From the NCBI GenBank assembly GCA_022644775.1, contig JALCHN010000004.1:18172-82171 (forward strand): a stretch of 64,000 bases of DNA. The letters run 5' to 3'. A program made the translations under genes and the position numbers. The DNA is from Eggerthellaceae bacterium. GTDB taxonomy: Bacteria > Actinomycetota > Coriobacteriia > Coriobacteriales > Eggerthellaceae. Numbering within the stretch: position 1 is the first letter of the stretch; the number at the start of each line of letters is the position of its first letter. This document shows, piece by piece, positions 28,212 through 38,358 of this stretch. A model generated the notes under the pieces. It had not been told where the DNA came from. It did no database searches and saw only the letters and a program-made list of their open reading frames with translations.

Positions 28212-28997
28212 ATGCAGAAGCCCGAGCAGATGTTCGACGAGGCGCTCGGCGGCAACAGGTCGATCCCGCAGATCCCGCATTGGCTGGGCAACATCCTGTG
28301 GGTCGTGGTGTCCTTTCTGTGCAAGGTGGTCACGCGCTATACGGTGCACGGCCGCGAGCACGTGCGCGCCTTCAACAACGAGCGCGGCGCGGTGATCGCC
28401 TGCAATCACAGCTCGTATCTGGACATCCCCTTCATGTACTGCTGTGTGCGTCCCCAGCAGTGGGTGCGCATCATGGCGCGCGACACCCTCTTCAAGCGCA
28501 AGCTGGGCGCCCAGATCCTCGCTCGCTGCGGGGGCTTTCCCGTGGCGCGCGACACCGCCGACCGCACCTCGATCAAGCGCGCGACCCGCATGCTGAAATC
28601 TGGCCAGCTGGTGGGCATCTTCCCCGAAGGCACCCGCCGCGGCAAGACCGGCCGCACGCCCGAAATCCACGGGGGCGCGGCGCTCATCGCCCGCATGGGC
28701 AAGGCGCCGATCGTCCCCATGGCCATCGACGGGTCCGACAAGATCAAGGTCAAGGGCGACTGGCGCATCCATTTCCCCAAGGTCAACGTCTACTACGGGG
28801 CGCCCATCGCCGTGTCGTCGTTCGACTTCCTGCCCAAGGAAGAGCGGCTCGACGGCTGCATGTGGTACGTGATGCGCGAATCGTTTGCGATGAAACTGCG
28901 CATTCCCGCCGAACAGGTTGATATGACCACCTTGTTCCCCGATGCGAAGGACTATAGTGCCATCTTCAAGGAACATCCCATTCCGCGAGAGGACTAG
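28212..28997 (+). CDS. plsC: 1-acyl-sn-glycerol-3-phosphate acyltransferase
   Basis: 'CNHSSYLDIPFMYCC' (NHxxxxD) and 'GIFPEGTRRGKTGRTPEIHGGAALIARMGKAPIVPMAI'. Confidence 0.95.
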   Translation: MQKPEQMFDEALGGNRSIPQIPHWLGNILWVVVSFLCKVVTRYTVHGREHVRAFNNERGAVIACNHSSYLDIPFMYCCVRPQQWVRIMARDTLFKRKLGAQILARCGGFPVARDTADRTSIKRATRMLKSGQLVGIFPEGTRRGKTGRTPEIHGGAALIARMGKAPIVPMAIDGSDKIKVKGDWRIHFPKVNVYYGAPIAVSSFDFLPKEERLDGCMWYVMRESFAMKLRIPAEQVDMTTLFPDAKDYSAIFKEHPIPRED

Positions 28998-29000
28998 CAC

Positions 29001-29849
29001 ATGCTCGAGGTAGTGAAGGCCGACTGCGCCGGATCCTGCTACGGCGTCCAACGCGCGCTCACCCTGGCGCGCAAGGCCGCCGACAGCGGCAAGACCGCCC
29101 AAACCCTGGGCCCCCTTATCCACAATCCCCAGGTGGTGCACGAACTGGAAGAGTCGGGCGTCACCGTGGCGGCCGATCCGGCCGACGTGACGGCTGAAAG
29201 CGTGGTCATCCGCAGCCACGGCGTCACGCCCGAAGTACGAGGCGAGGTCGACGCGCTCGGCGTCGACGTGGTCGACGCCACCTGCCCGCACGTGCTGCGC
29301 GCCCAGCGGGCCGCGCGCGACTTGGCGCTCGAGGGCCGCACGGTCATCGTGGTGGGAGAGGAAAGCCACCCCGAAGTGGAGGGCCTGCGCGCCTGGGCCG
29401 AAAAGGCGGGCGGTCGCGTGATCGTTGCCGCGAGCGCCGCCGACCTGCCCGATGAGATCGACGAGCCAGTGGGCATCGTCGTGCAGACCACCCAGCGCCG
29501 CGAGAAGCTCGACGACGTGGTGCGCGCCCTGCGCGAGCGCGGCATCGAGCCCGAAATCGCCGACACCATCTGCAACGCGACCACCTCGCGCCAGGGGGCG
29601 GCGGCCGATCTGGCCTCCCGCGTCGACGCGATGGTCGTGGTGGGCGGCAAGAACTCGTCTAACACCACCCGCCTCTACGAGATCTGCGCCGGCATCGCGC
29701 CGGTGGCCTACCACATCGAAACCTTGGACGACCTGCCCCCGCACGCCTTCGACGGCATGCGCACGGTGGGCGTGACGGCCGGCGCTTCCACGCCCGAAGA
29801 GCAGATCGACGCCGTGATCGACGCGATCCGCAACGGGGAGCGGTCCTAG
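29001..29849 (+). CDS. ispH: 4-hydroxy-3-methylbut-2-enyl diphosphate reductase
   Basis: 'CAGSCYGVQRALTLARKAA', 'TLGPLIHNPQVVHELEESGV', 'TAGASTPEEQIDAVI'. Confidence 0.97.
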   Translation: MLEVVKADCAGSCYGVQRALTLARKAADSGKTAQTLGPLIHNPQVVHELEESGVTVAADPADVTAESVVIRSHGVTPEVRGEVDALGVDVVDATCPHVLRAQRAARDLALEGRTVIVVGEESHPEVEGLRAWAEKAGGRVIVAASAADLPDEIDEPVGIVVQTTQRREKLDDVVRALRERGIEPEIADTICNATTSRQGAAADLASRVDAMVVVGGKNSSNTTRLYEICAGIAPVAYHIETLDDLPPHAFDGMRTVGVTAGASTPEEQIDAVIDAIRNGERS

Positions 29850-29851
29850 CG

Positions 29852-31228
29852 ATGCAGGCTTACGGAGCCGCCGTCGTCGAATCGGTCGACCCCGAATCGC
29901 CCGCCGACGACGCGGGCTTCACGCCGGGCTGCCAGGTGATCGCGGTCGACGGCCACCCCCTGCGCGACGTCATCGACTGGCGCTGGTACACCGACGGCTA
30001 CGAAATCGACGTGACCTACATCGACACCGACGGCGACGAGGGCACGGTCGCGCTCGAGCGCGAAGACGGCGAGCAGTGGGGCTTCAACTTCACGAAGGCG
30101 ATCTTCGATGACTTGATCCTCTGCCGCAACGCCTGCACCTTCTGCTTCATGCGCCAGCTGCCCGACGACGCGCGCGATTCGCTCACCTTGCGCGACGACG
30201 ACTACCGGCTGAGCTTTTTGCAGGGGACCTTCGTCACCTTCACGAACCTTTCCGACGACGACAAGGACCGCATCGTCGAGCAGCACATCTCGCCTTTGCG
30301 CTGGTCGATGCACTGCGTGACGCCCGAGCTGCGCCGCCGCGTGATCGGGCGTCACGCCCAGCACGGCATCGACGCCGCCGAGTACCTGCTCGCGCACGGG
30401 ATCGAGCTGCATGCCCAGATCGTCCTCATGCCGGGCGTCAACGACGGCGACGAGCTGCGCCGCACGCTCGAATGGGCCTGGGGACACCCGGGCATCCTGT
30501 CAGTGGGCATCGTGCCGTTGGGCTACACCAAGCACCAGACCACCTTCGAGCACAGCTTCAACGCGCCCGAGCAGTCGCAGGCGGTCATCGACTGCATCGA
30601 GCCCTTCCAGAAGCGGGCCATGCAAGAGCGGGACAACGCCTGGGTCTTCGCCTCCGACGAGTTCTACCGCAACGCGTATCCCCGCGACCTGCTCGACCAT
30701 CTGCCGCCCACGGAGTTCTACGGCGATTTCGAGCTCTTCGAGGACGGCATCGGCATCGTGCGGTCCTTCGTCGACGACTGGGAATCCTGCCGCGACGACC
30801 AGCTCGCCGCGGCCCGCGCGCTCGAAGCGCTCGACGCTCGCGTCATGCTCGTGGCCGGCTGCGCGCAGAAGGAGTTCCTCTCGCCCCTTATCGAGGCGAG
30901 CCCGCTCGCGGGCCGCGTGTTGCCCCTTTACGTCAAGAACGACTACTTCGGCGGCAACGTCGACGTCACGGGGCTTTTGTGCGCCTGCGACATGGCGCCC
31001 GCGGTGCGCGCAGAAGCCGAAAGGGGAGCGGCGGCGGGCAGGCCATATGCCTTCGCCGCGGTGCCCGAAGTGGTCTTCAATGCCGACGGGGTCACGCTCG
31101 ACGGGGCCACCTTCGACGAAATGGAGGCCCAGGCGGGCTTTCCGATGTACGTGGTATCCTGTGATGCATCAAGCTATCTTCCGCAGATCGTCGCGCACTG
31201 CCGCGACCTGCGCTCCGGCGCGCAGTAG
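29852..31228 (+). CDS. DUF512 / PDZ-radical SAM-like Fe-S protein
   Basis: PDZ-like N-terminus 'ESVDPESPADDAGFTPGCQVIAVDG', 'CRNACTFCFMRQLPDDARDSLTLRDDDYRLSFLQGTFVTFTNL', adjacent to der. Confidence 0.92.
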   Translation: MQAYGAAVVESVDPESPADDAGFTPGCQVIAVDGHPLRDVIDWRWYTDGYEIDVTYIDTDGDEGTVALEREDGEQWGFNFTKAIFDDLILCRNACTFCFMRQLPDDARDSLTLRDDDYRLSFLQGTFVTFTNLSDDDKDRIVEQHISPLRWSMHCVTPELRRRVIGRHAQHGIDAAEYLLAHGIELHAQIVLMPGVNDGDELRRTLEWAWGHPGILSVGIVPLGYTKHQTTFEHSFNAPEQSQAVIDCIEPFQKRAMQERDNAWVFASDEFYRNAYPRDLLDHLPPTEFYGDFELFEDGIGIVRSFVDDWESCRDDQLAAARALEALDARVMLVAGCAQKEFLSPLIEASPLAGRVLPLYVKNDYFGGNVDVTGLLCACDMAPAVRAEAERGAAAGRPYAFAAVPEVVFNADGVTLDGATFDEMEAQAGFPMYVVSCDASSYLPQIVAHCRDLRSGAQ

Positions 31229-31251
31229 CGCCCCAATTCGAAAGGACAGAC

Positions 31252-32565
31252 ATGGGCACTCATCTGGTAGCGGTCGTGGGCCGTCCGAACGTGGGCAAAT
31301 CCACGTTCGTCAACCGCATCGTTCAGAGCGACGAGGCGATCGTGCACAAGATGCGCGGCGTCACGCGCGACCGTTCGTATCATGAAGCCGATTGGAACGG
31401 CGAGCACTTCACCCTCATCGACACGGGCGGCATCGAAATGGGCGACGAAGACGCCTTCCAGACCTCGATCCGCAACCAGGCCTTCACGGCCACGCGCGAA
31501 TGCGACGCAATCCTCTTCCTGGTCGACGGCCAGACGGGCATCAACGCCGACGACGAAGAGGTGGCCCGCATCCTGCGCCGCAGCGACGTGCCGGTGCTGT
31601 TGGTGGTAAACAAGATCGACAACCCCGAGCGCGAAGAGGCCATCTACGAGTTCTACAAGCTGGGCTTGGGCGACCCCTACCCGGTGTCGGCCATCCACGG
31701 CACGGGCACCGGCGACCTGCTCGACGCTCTGGTCGACATCCTGCGTACCATTCCGCCGCGCGAAGAGGTCGAGGAAGAGGCCGTCAACGTGGCCATCATC
31801 GGCCGCCCCAACGCCGGCAAGTCCTCGCTCACCAACATGCTCTCGAACAACGACCGATCGATCGTCAGCGACGTCGCCGGCACCACGCGCGACGCCATCG
31901 ACACGATGGCCTACCACGACGGCAAGGCCTACCGCCTGGTCGACACCGCGGGCCTGCGCCGCAAGAGCCAGATCGACCAGGACGTAGAATATTACGGCTT
32001 CGTGCGCTCGATGCGCGCGATCGATCGCGCCGACGTCGTCCTGCTCGTGGTCGACGGCACCCTGGGCCTCACCGACCAGGACCAGCGCGTGGCCGGTTTC
32101 GCCCTCGAGCGCGGTTGCGCCATGGTCATCGTCCTCAACAAGTGGGACATCGTCGAGGGCCCCGAAGCCAAGGAGCGCGTGCGCGACCGCGTGGCCGAAA
32201 AGCTCCAGTTCGTGAAGTTCGCCCCCGTCGTGGCGGTGTCCGCCCTCACCGGCAAGAACACCCAGCGCATCTGGGGCGCGATCGACACGGCCTTCGAAAA
32301 CTACGGCAAGCACGTCTCCACGAGCAAGCTCAATACCTGGCTCGCCGACATCCGCGAGTTCGGCCATACGGTCACCAGCGGCAAGCGCGTGCTCAAGCTC
32401 AAGTTCGTCACCCAGACCGGCGAATGCCCGCCGCAGTTCACCTTCTTCGCCAACGACCCCGACCTGGTGAACGACAACTACGAGCGCTACCTGGAAAACC
32501 GCCTGCGCAAGACCTTCGATTTCACGGGCACGCCCATCCGCATCAAGTTCAAACGTAAGGAATAG
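31252..32565 (+). CDS. der: Ribosome biogenesis GTPase Der (two GTPase domains)
   Basis: 'VAVVGRPNVGKSTFVNRI', 'IIGRPNAGKSSLTNML', KH-like C-terminus. Confidence 0.97.
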   Translation: MGTHLVAVVGRPNVGKSTFVNRIVQSDEAIVHKMRGVTRDRSYHEADWNGEHFTLIDTGGIEMGDEDAFQTSIRNQAFTATRECDAILFLVDGQTGINADDEEVARILRRSDVPVLLVVNKIDNPEREEAIYEFYKLGLGDPYPVSAIHGTGTGDLLDALVDILRTIPPREEVEEEAVNVAIIGRPNAGKSSLTNMLSNNDRSIVSDVAGTTRDAIDTMAYHDGKAYRLVDTAGLRRKSQIDQDVEYYGFVRSMRAIDRADVVLLVVDGTLGLTDQDQRVAGFALERGCAMVIVLNKWDIVEGPEAKERVRDRVAEKLQFVKFAPVVAVSALTGKNTQRIWGAIDTAFENYGKHVSTSKLNTWLADIREFGHTVTSGKRVLKLKFVTQTGECPPQFTFFANDPDLVNDNYERYLENRLRKTFDFTGTPIRIKFKRKE

Positions 32566-32571
32566 GCCGGC

Positions 32572-33225
32572 ATGATTTCTGCATCCATCGCCGCTGTCAT
32601 CTTCGTCGTCTCCTTCTTGCTCGGGTCGATCCCCAACGGGGTCATCGTGGGCAAGGTCTTTTACCACACCGACATCCGCACGGTGGGGTCGGGCAACATC
32701 GGAACGACCAACGCGATTCGCGCTCTGGGCAAGAAGGGCGGCTATGCGGTCTTTTTGCTCGACTTCGCCAAGGGCGTCCTGTCGGGCGCGATCGCCCTTG
32801 CGATCATGGGGGCCACCGCTTCCGTCGAGGGCGCCCTCACCTGCGCCGACGGGCTCTGCCTGGCCTTTCTGGGCGCGGGCTTGGGGCATATCTTCAGCCC
32901 CTGGCTCGGCTTCAAGGGCGGCAAGGGCATCGCGGCCTGCGTGGGCGCCATGTTCGTGACCTTCGGGCCGCTTGCGGCGCTTATCGAGCTCGCCCTGTTC
33001 GTCGTCGTGGTGGCGGCGACCAAGTACGTCTCGGCCGGATCGATCGCCGCAGCCGTCCTGTGCCCCTTCATGGCCCTCTGGGTCTTCTGGGGCGATTGGA
33101 CGGCGGTGGTTGTCTGCGCCATCATGGCGGCCGTGGTTATCTGGGCGCACCGCGCCAACATCGCCCGCCTGCGTGCCGGCACCGAGCGCCGCATCGGTTC
33201 GTCGCACGGGAAGGCCAAAGCGTAA
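32572..33225 (+). CDS. plsY: Glycerol-3-phosphate acyltransferase PlsY
   Basis: 'LLGSIPNGVIVGKVFYHTDIRTVGSGNIGTTNAIRALGKKGG', 'LGHIFSPWLGFKGGKGIA'. Confidence 0.97.
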   Translation: MISASIAAVIFVVSFLLGSIPNGVIVGKVFYHTDIRTVGSGNIGTTNAIRALGKKGGYAVFLLDFAKGVLSGAIALAIMGATASVEGALTCADGLCLAFLGAGLGHIFSPWLGFKGGKGIAACVGAMFVTFGPLAALIELALFVVVVAATKYVSAGSIAAAVLCPFMALWVFWGDWTAVVVCAIMAAVVIWAHRANIARLRAGTERRIGSSHGKAKA

Positions 33226-33241
33226 CGAGGAAAGGGGTCTC

Positions 33242-34246
33242 ATGAAAGTAGGCATCATCGGGGCGGGCTCGTGGGGCACCGCGATCGCCCACATGCTGGG
33301 CACCCACGGGGTCAACGTCAATATCTGGGCGCGCAAGCCCGAAGTCGTGAGCTCGATCAACTGTGACCATGTGAACCCGCGCTACTTTTCCGACGTCGAG
33401 CTGTCTCACAACATCGTGGCCACGGTGGGCTACGAGGACTGCCTGCTCAACGCCGACGCCGTCGCCGTAGTGACGCCGTCGAACCTTCTGCGCGGGGTGG
33501 CGCGCGCCCTTGCCGAATACGCCCCGGCCGATCTGCCCGTCGTCATCTGCAGCAAGGGCGCCGAGCCCAACAGCGGCCTTTTGCCGGTGCAGGTCTTCGA
33601 GCAGGAAATGGGCAACGCCGCCAGGCTCGCCGTGCTTTCGGGCCCCAACCACGCCGAAGAGGTGATCAAGGGGGCGCCGGCCGCCACGGTGGTTGCCTGC
33701 TCCTCGCAGGCCAACGCCGACTTCCTGCAGGGCATCTTCTCCAACGAGAACTTCCGCGTCTACACGAGCACCGACGTCACGGGGGTCGAGGTCTGCGCGG
33801 CCGCCAAGAACGTGATCGCGATCGCCGTGGGCATCTCCTACGGCCTGGGCTTCGAAGAGAACACGGCCGCCGTGCTCATGACGCGCGGCCTGGCCGAAAT
33901 CAGCCGCCTGGTCAACGCTTTGGGCGGGGAAGCGCTCACCTGCATGGGCCTGGCCGGCACGGGCGACCTCATCGCCACCTGCATGTCCCAGCACTCGCGC
34001 AACCGCCGCTTCGGCGAACTCGTGGCCCGCGGGGGCACGCTCGACGAGTTCCGCGCGCAGACCCACATGGTCGTCGAGGGCGCCCTGGCCTGTCAGACGC
34101 TTCTGCCCTTGGCCAAGCGCGCCGGGGTCGACATGCCCATCACCCGCGTGGTGCGCGACATCGTCTGGGAGGGCCTCGACATGAACCAGGCTCGCACCCT
34201 TCTGTTCGAGCGCCCGTTGAAGAGCGAATTCTACGGCCTTGACTAG
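33242..34246 (+). CDS. gpsA: Glycerol-3-phosphate dehydrogenase [NAD(P)+]
   Basis: 'MKVGIIGAGSWGTAIAHMLG', 'LSGPNHAEEV', 'KNVIAIAVGISYGLGFEENTAAVLMTRGLAEI'. Confidence 0.97.
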   Translation: MKVGIIGAGSWGTAIAHMLGTHGVNVNIWARKPEVVSSINCDHVNPRYFSDVELSHNIVATVGYEDCLLNADAVAVVTPSNLLRGVARALAEYAPADLPVVICSKGAEPNSGLLPVQVFEQEMGNAARLAVLSGPNHAEEVIKGAPAATVVACSSQANADFLQGIFSNENFRVYTSTDVTGVEVCAAAKNVIAIAVGISYGLGFEENTAAVLMTRGLAEISRLVNALGGEALTCMGLAGTGDLIATCMSQHSRNRRFGELVARGGTLDEFRAQTHMVVEGALACQTLLPLAKRAGVDMPITRVVRDIVWEGLDMNQARTLLFERPLKSEFYGLD

Positions 34247-34715
34247 GGCGGCGGGGCATACCTACTACACCTACGCGTCTGAAGCGGGTCCCTTCACGCT
34301 CGCTTCCGACGGCGCCGCCCTGGTGCGCTTCGCCTTCGGGCGCGTGGCCTTCGACGGCGCCTGCGCGCCCAGCGCGCTCACCAACCGTGCCGCCACCGAA
34401 GTGCAGCAGTACCTCTCCGGCCGTCGGCAGGTCTTCGACGTGCCCCTGCGCTTAGAAGGCACGCCTTTCCAGAAGGACGTGTGGGCGGCGATTGCCAACA
34501 TTCCCTACGGGCAGACGCGCACCTACGCCGACGTGGCGGCATCCGCCGGCCACCCGGGCGCTTCGCGGGCCGTGGGCCAGGCCTGCAACGCCAACCCGCT
34601 TGCCGTCTTCGTGCCTTGCCATCGGGTGGTGGGGGCCCACGGGCGGTTGGGCGGCTACGCCTTCGGGCCGGCGCGTAAGGAATTCCTTTTGGAACTGGAA
34701 GGGGCGCGCCGATAG
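34239..34715 (+). CDS. ogt: Methylated-DNA--[protein]-cysteine S-methyltransferase
   Basis: Active site 'NPLAVFVPCHRVVGAHGRLGGY'; TTG start. Confidence 0.93.
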   Translation: MTRAAGHTYYTYASEAGPFTLASDGAALVRFAFGRVAFDGACAPSALTNRAATEVQQYLSGRRQVFDVPLRLEGTPFQKDVWAAIANIPYGQTRTYADVAASAGHPGASRAVGQACNANPLAVFVPCHRVVGAHGRLGGYAFGPARKEFLLELEGARR

Positions 34716-34774
34716 CCCCTGCGCCCTGCGTTACAATCGGTGGAAACAGACACGTTTCAGCGAAAGGGCGCTCT

Positions 34775-35467
34775 TTGTTCGAACCTGTGAAGATCTCGCC
34801 TTCCATCCTGTCCGCCGACTTCCTCAACCTCGCCGCCGAAGTGCGCGACGTCGAGGCAGCGGGCGCCGATTGGCTCCACGTCGACGTGATGGACGGTCAT
34901 TTCGTTCCCAACCTCACGATCGGCGTGCCCGTGGAAGCGCAGCTCGCCCGCGCCGCCCAGGCCCCGCTCGACGTGCATCTCATGATCTCGAACCCGCTCG
35001 AGCAGTTGCCCTGGTACCTGGAAGCCAAGCCCCACATGGTCACTGTGCACTGGGAGAGCTTCGATGCGGCGCATCCCTACGACGACGCCGCCCGCGCGCT
35101 CGAGCTCATCCACGATGCCGGCTCGCTTGCCGGCATCGCCCTGAAGCCCGACACGCCCACCACGGTGGTCGAGCCCCTCGTCTCGTCCTGGGACATGGTG
35201 CTCGTCATGAGCGTCTTCCCCGGCTTTTCGGGCCAGAAGTTCATTCCCGAAAGCGCCGAGCGCGTGGCACAGGTGGCCGCCATCGCCCGCGCGGCCGGGT
35301 GCGCCCCGCTCATCCAAGTCGACGGCGGCATCAACGAAACCACGGCCGCCCAGGTCGCCGGGGCAGGGGCCGACGTGCTCGTGGCCGGCAACGGCGTCTT
35401 CAAGGCGCCCGACCGCGCCGCCGCGGTAGCCGCCATCCGCGCTTCCGCCATGGCCGCCCAACGCTAA
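34775..35467 (+). CDS. rpe: Ribulose-phosphate 3-epimerase
   Basis: 'ISPSILSADFLNLAAEV', 'DWLHVDVMDGHFVPNLTIGVPV', 'QVDGGINETTA'; TTG start. Confidence 0.96.
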   Translation: MFEPVKISPSILSADFLNLAAEVRDVEAAGADWLHVDVMDGHFVPNLTIGVPVEAQLARAAQAPLDVHLMISNPLEQLPWYLEAKPHMVTVHWESFDAAHPYDDAARALELIHDAGSLAGIALKPDTPTTVVEPLVSSWDMVLVMSVFPGFSGQKFIPESAERVAQVAAIARAAGCAPLIQVDGGINETTAAQVAGAGADVLVAGNGVFKAPDRAAAVAAIRASAMAAQR

Positions 35468-35497
35468 GCTCACATCCGTTTCGAATCGAGGAATTTC

Positions 35498-36694
35498 GTG
35501 GATAACAGAATATACGCCGACTGGGCGGCCACCGCGCCGCTCTGCGAAGAGGCCGCCGCCGCTATGGCTCCCTTCCAGCAGGGAGGGCCGGCCAACATCG
35601 CGGTGAACGCCAACGCCAATTCGCTCCATTCCGAAGGCCGCGCCGCCTTCGCCGCCATGGAGGCGGCCCGCGACGACCTGGCCCGCACGCTCGGCGCGCG
35701 CCCCGACGAGGTCTACTTCACGAGCGGCGCCACCGAATCCGACAACACCGCCGTTAACGGCATCGTTTCCGCCGTGGCCGCACGGCGCCGCAAGGGCAAC
35801 CCGGGCTTCGTGCCGCACGTGATCACGACGTCGATCGAGCACGACGCGATCATCCAGCCGGCCCATGCCCTCGCGCACCTGGGCGTTGACGTCACCTTCA
35901 TCGATCCCGACGCCAACGGCTACATCGACCCGCAAAAGGTGCGCGACGCGCTTACGCCCAGCACCGTCCTCGTGTCGGTCATGCTCGCCAACAACGAAGT
36001 GGGCACGATCGAACCGGTCGCCGACATCGCGCGCATCGCCCACGAGGCGGGCGCCATTGTGCACACCGACGCGGTGCAGGCCTTCGGCAAGATCCCCGTC
36101 AACGTGCGCGACCTGGGCGTCGACGCCCTGAGCGTTTCGGGCCACAAGATCTGCGGGCCCAAGGGAATAGGCGCCTTCTTCCTGAAGAAGGGCACGCCCT
36201 GCGATCCCTTCCTGCGCGGCGGCGGCCAGGAGTCGGGCTTCCGCAGCGGCACCCAGAACGTGCCCGGCATGGCGGGCTTTGCGGCGGCGGCCAAGGCCGT
36301 CTGCGGCGCGCCCGAGGCGATCGAGGCCGAAGCCGCTCGCCAGCGCGCTCTGCGCGACGAGCTCTACCGCGGCCTGCTCGCCCACGAGGGCGTCGTGCAG
36401 AGCGTTGCCTGCGCGGCCGGCTCTACCGACTACCTGCCCAATATCGCCAACGTCTGCGTGCGCGGGCTCGAAAGCGAGACGATGATTCTGCGCTTCGACC
36501 GCGAGGGCGTGGCCCTTTCGGGCGGGTCGGCCTGCAGCTCGCATTCGCTCGAGCCCAGCCGCGTGCTCACCCGCCTGGGAATCGAGCGCGATCTGGCCCT
36601 GTGCAGCTTGCGCATCTCGATTGGGCGGTATACCACTGAAGAGGACGTGCGCGGCATCTTGGCCGCGTTCGACCGCGTGGTCAACTGGGGCTAG
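35498..36694 (+). CDS. Cysteine desulfurase (NifS/IscS family)
   Basis: 'IYADWAATAPL', 'FTSGATESDNTAVNGI', 'SVSGHKICGPKGIGAFFLKKG', 'ALSGGSACSSHSLEPSRVL'. Confidence 0.95.
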   Translation: MDNRIYADWAATAPLCEEAAAAMAPFQQGGPANIAVNANANSLHSEGRAAFAAMEAARDDLARTLGARPDEVYFTSGATESDNTAVNGIVSAVAARRRKGNPGFVPHVITTSIEHDAIIQPAHALAHLGVDVTFIDPDANGYIDPQKVRDALTPSTVLVSVMLANNEVGTIEPVADIARIAHEAGAIVHTDAVQAFGKIPVNVRDLGVDALSVSGHKICGPKGIGAFFLKKGTPCDPFLRGGGQESGFRSGTQNVPGMAGFAAAAKAVCGAPEAIEAEAARQRALRDELYRGLLAHEGVVQSVACAAGSTDYLPNIANVCVRGLESETMILRFDREGVALSGGSACSSHSLEPSRVLTRLGIERDLALCSLRISIGRYTTEEDVRGILAAFDRVVNWG

Positions 36695-36730
36695 GCCCCG
36701 ATTCGCAATTCTCGCAAGGGGCGATCGAAT

Positions 36731-37636
36731 ATGACTGGTGAAGAAGATTCGCACGGCACCGAAGGCGCGCACGGCATCGCACGCCTGCACTCGGGCAGCA
36801 TGAGCGCGAAGGGCGGCCGCGTGTGGACGGTCGGCGCCCTCGAGCGCGCCCTGCTCGAGCGCTTCCCGGCCGAAGATGCCGAATCCTGGGACCGCACGGG
36901 CCTGCTTGCGGGCGACGCGAGCGCCGGGGTGCGGGGCGTGACAGTGGCGCTCGACCCCACGGTCGAAGCGGTGCGCCAGACGGCTGCCGCCGGCGCCAAC
37001 GTGCTCGTCACCCATCATCCGGCCTTCCTCGACCCGCCTGCGGCCTTCGGGCCCCTCGAAACGGGCGTCACGGGCCCGGGCGCCGTGGTCTACGAAGCCA
37101 TCCACCGCGGCGTGGCCCTTTTGAACTTCCACACCGCCCTCGACGTGAGCGAGCCGGCCGCCCGCATGCTCCCCGGCATGCTCGGGCTCGGCTTGGAATC
37201 CATCCTCGACGTGACCTGCCCTGCAAGCGGCAAGGGCTACGGGCAGGTCTGCTCCTTCGGCGACGCGGCGCCGCTCACCCTGCGTCAGCTCGCGGCCCGG
37301 TGCCTGTCGCTGTTCGGCCGCCCGCCGCGCGTGTGGGGCGACATGGACCGCACGCTCGACCGCGTCGTGACGGCCACCGGGTCGGGTTCCGACCTGCTGC
37401 CGCTCTGCGCCGACCGCGGCATTTCCTGCCTCGTCGCCGGTGAAGTGCGCTATCACGCGGCGCTCGACGCCGCTCAAGCCGGGGTGTGCATCGTCGAACT
37501 CGGACATGACGTGAGCGAGCTGCCGTTATGTGCGATACTTGCCAAGGAAATCGAATCGCTCGGCTTCGGCGACGGCGATATCCGTATACTCGATCAACGC
37601 TCGAACTGGACGGTACCAGAGGCCATTCGGAGGTAA
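36731..37636 (+). CDS. Nif3-like dinuclear metal center protein
   Basis: 'AESWDRTGLLAGD', 'VLVTHHPAFLDPPAAF', 'HTALDVSEPAARMLPGMLGL', 'CLVAGEVRYHAALDAAQAGVCIVELGHDVSEL'. Confidence 0.93.
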   Translation: MTGEEDSHGTEGAHGIARLHSGSMSAKGGRVWTVGALERALLERFPAEDAESWDRTGLLAGDASAGVRGVTVALDPTVEAVRQTAAAGANVLVTHHPAFLDPPAAFGPLETGVTGPGAVVYEAIHRGVALLNFHTALDVSEPAARMLPGMLGLGLESILDVTCPASGKGYGQVCSFGDAAPLTLRQLAARCLSLFGRPPRVWGDMDRTLDRVVTATGSGSDLLPLCADRGISCLVAGEVRYHAALDAAQAGVCIVELGHDVSELPLCAILAKEIESLGFGDGDIRILDQRSNWTVPEAIRR

Positions 37637-37638
37637 TA

Positions 37639-38358
37639 ATGCAGGCAACACCCGAACAGATTCACGCTCTCATCGCGCTTCAGGACATCGACCGCACGCG
37701 GTTGCGCGCGCAGCTCGAACTGAAGAAGCTGCCCCAGCCGGCGCAGATCGACAAGCTGCATGAGCAGAAAGACGGCATCACCGAAAAGCGCGACCAGATC
37801 GCCACGCTGCTCAAACGCGCCGAAGCCCAGCAGATGCGCCTGCATGAAGAGGACGACACGCTCGTGCGCAAGCAGGCGGCCACCCAGGAGCGCATCGAAG
37901 AGCTCAAGGACGACTACCGTTCGGTGACCTCGCTCACGCGCGATTTGGAAGGCATGGCCAAGCGCCGCGAATCGCTCGCCTTCGAGCTCGAGAAGGTCGA
38001 AAAGCGCCTCGCCGAAATCACCCATGCGATCAACGAGGCCGAAAAGGCCCTGTCCGCCATCGCCGACAAAGAGGCCCAGCTGCTCAAGGCCTACCATGCC
38101 CAGGCCGACGATCTGGTGCAGACCGCCCAGGACGCCGAAGCCAAGCGCGGGGACATGGCTGCCCGCGTGCCCGCGGCCCTTTTGCGCACCTATGAAAAGA
38201 CGCTCGCCCGTTGCGGCGGCGTGGCCCTGGCCACGCTGGAAGACGACCATTGCGCCGTCTGCCGCAACGCGATCGAGGCCAACCGTCTGCTGCAGATCAA
38301 GGCCGAAGCCCCCATTTCCGAATGCCCCAACTGCCATAGGATGTTGATCGTCGAATAA
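37639..38358 (+). CDS. Coiled-coil protein with C-terminal C4 zinc ribbon (DUF164/zf-RING_7-like)
   Basis: 'IHALIALQDIDRTRLRAQLELKKLP', long coiled coil, 'CAVCRNAIEANRLLQIKAEAPISECPNCHRMLIVE'; GGAGGT SD before ATG 37639. Confidence 0.92.
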   Translation: MQATPEQIHALIALQDIDRTRLRAQLELKKLPQPAQIDKLHEQKDGITEKRDQIATLLKRAEAQQMRLHEEDDTLVRKQAATQERIEELKDDYRSVTSLTRDLEGMAKRRESLAFELEKVEKRLAEITHAINEAEKALSAIADKEAQLLKAYHAQADDLVQTAQDAEAKRGDMAARVPAALLRTYEKTLARCGGVALATLEDDHCAVCRNAIEANRLLQIKAEAPISECPNCHRMLIVE